Shown: positions 22,283 through 22,853 of the stretch, one piece after another | Position numbering within the stretch: the stretch's first letter is position 1 | Layout: each line of letters begins with the position of its first letter | NCBI GenBank assembly: GCA_002384315.1 | Contig: DGBL01000066.1 | Coordinates: 1 to 22,853 of the forward strand | Source of the DNA: Micrococcaceae bacterium UBA4005 | GTDB taxonomy: Bacteria; Actinomycetota; Actinomycetes; Actinomycetales; Micrococcaceae | Length of the DNA stretch: 22,853 nucleotides | Direction of reading: 5' to 3' | Notes under the pieces: model-generated | Database searches by the model: none | What the model was told of the DNA's origin: nothing | The model's input: the letters and a program-made list of their open reading frames with translations, nothing else | Translations under genes and position numbers: made by a program

Positions 22283-22853
22283 TCATCGGGGAGTGAGCCC
22301 CCCGGGGTCATGGGCGATGACGCTCGGCACCCGAAGATCATTCATCATCCGGCGTCGTGTTCGCAGTGCGAGTACCCGCTCGCCCCGGGTCAGGTAACTT
22401 GTGAACGTCCGATACCACTTGGTCACTTCGTCAGGTTCTCCGTCCATGACCAGTTCGCCTTCATCAAGCCAGATCACCCTGGTGCACATCTCGCGGATGG
22501 TCTCAATGCTGTGGCTGACGAGAAAAACACATCCAGCCCTGGACCTCAGCTCGTCCATTTTGTCCTTGGTGCGGCCCCTGAATTGGTCGTCACCAGTATT
22601 GAGCGCCTCGTCGATGAGCAGGATTTCCGTCTCCACCGCGGTGGCAATAGCAAACTGAAGTCTGGCTCCCATTCCGGAAGAGTAGGTCCGCATGGGCCGG
22701 TTCATCGAGTTCTCCAGCCCGGATACGGCAACAATATCTTTGTATTTCCGATCGATCTCGGCATGGGACATCCCCATGGCCAGGCATCCGAGGACCACAT
22801 TGTCCTCCCCCGAAAGATCCTGGACCAGCGCTGCGCTAACACCCAACAGCGTT
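22283..22853 (-). CDS. ABC transporter ATP-binding protein for polysaccharide/teichoic-acid export (C-terminal part)
   Basis: This is the 3' part of a TagH/Wzt-type ATPase that powers export of lipid-linked polymers together with a TagG/Wzm permease. The frame is open to the right edge (it continues upstream of the TTG at about 22846), so the Walker A box is outside the window. Visible are the Q-loop-following region LVQDLSGEDNVVLG, the signature YSSGMGARLQFAIA, Walker B with catalytic Glu ILLIDEALNTGD and the H-loop FLVSHS. The family-typical TRVIWLDEGELVMDGEPDEV follows. After it the protein ends within about 45 residues, so there is no C-terminal carbohydrate-binding domain as in O9a-type Wzt; it resembles TagH or short Wzt forms. 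It lies 108 bases upstream of wecC on the same strand. Its permease is expected just beyond the edge. Confidence 0.88.
   Translation of the reverse strand, partial: TLLGVSAALVQDLSGEDNVVLGCLAMGMSHAEIDRKYKDIVAVSGLENSMNRPMRTYSSGMGARLQFAIATAVETEILLIDEALNTGDDQFRGRTKDKMDELRSRAGCVFLVSHSIETIREMCTRVIWLDEGELVMDGEPDEVTKWYRTFTSYLTRGERVLALRTRRRMMNDLRVPSVIAHDPGGLTPR

Overview
The window looks like a chromosomal segment of a high-G+C Gram-positive actinobacterium, probably of the Micrococcaceae/Arthrobacter type. The evidence is G/C-rich coding DNA, frequent GTG/TTG starts, short gene overlaps, and the neighbouring thiL - DAK2 protein - recG order that I associate with actinobacterial chromosomes. The exact genus cannot be read from the sequence.

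Layout. (1) 1-2995, minus strand: a compact housekeeping run of thiL, a short DhaL/FakA-type kinase-domain protein and the first 340 codons of recG, joined by two 11-nt overlaps. (2) 3148-4287, plus strand: wecB (UDP-GlcNAc 2-epimerase), divergent from thiL. (3) 4316-8864, minus strand: a probable operon cysQ - cysD - cysN - SGNH-like protein - carbohydrate sulfotransferase. The last two genes are clearly richer in A+T. (4) 9080-14593, plus strand: APS kinase with a degenerate ATP-sulfurylase-like N-terminal region, a membrane-anchored coiled-coil protein, a two-module glycosyltransferase and an alpha/beta-hydrolase-like protein. (5) 14676-16442, plus strand: an SLC13/RCK-type permease, probably for sulfate. 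(6) 16508-22853, minus strand: a 1456-residue protein with three glycosyltransferase modules, wecC (UDP-ManNAc dehydrogenase) and the 3' part of a TagH/Wzt-type ABC ATPase.

How the genes fit together (inference). WecB and WecC would convert UDP-GlcNAc to UDP-ManNAc and then UDP-ManNAcA. The multi-module glycosyltransferases would build a glycan, and the ABC ATPase with an unseen permease would export it. The SLC13 permease would import sulfate, CysD/CysN would make APS, CysC would make PAPS, the sulfotransferase would transfer the sulfuryl group to a glycan, and CysQ would remove the product PAP. No APS/PAPS reductase or sulfite reductase gene is present, so sulfate activation here looks dedicated to sulfation rather than cysteine synthesis. 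The whole is best read as a locus for a sulfated, mannosaminuronic-acid-containing surface polysaccharide (teichuronic-acid-like or capsular), inserted next to the housekeeping thiL-recG block. No tRNA, rRNA, CRISPR array, insertion sequence or phage gene was seen, and no gene-free stretch is longer than about 215 bases.
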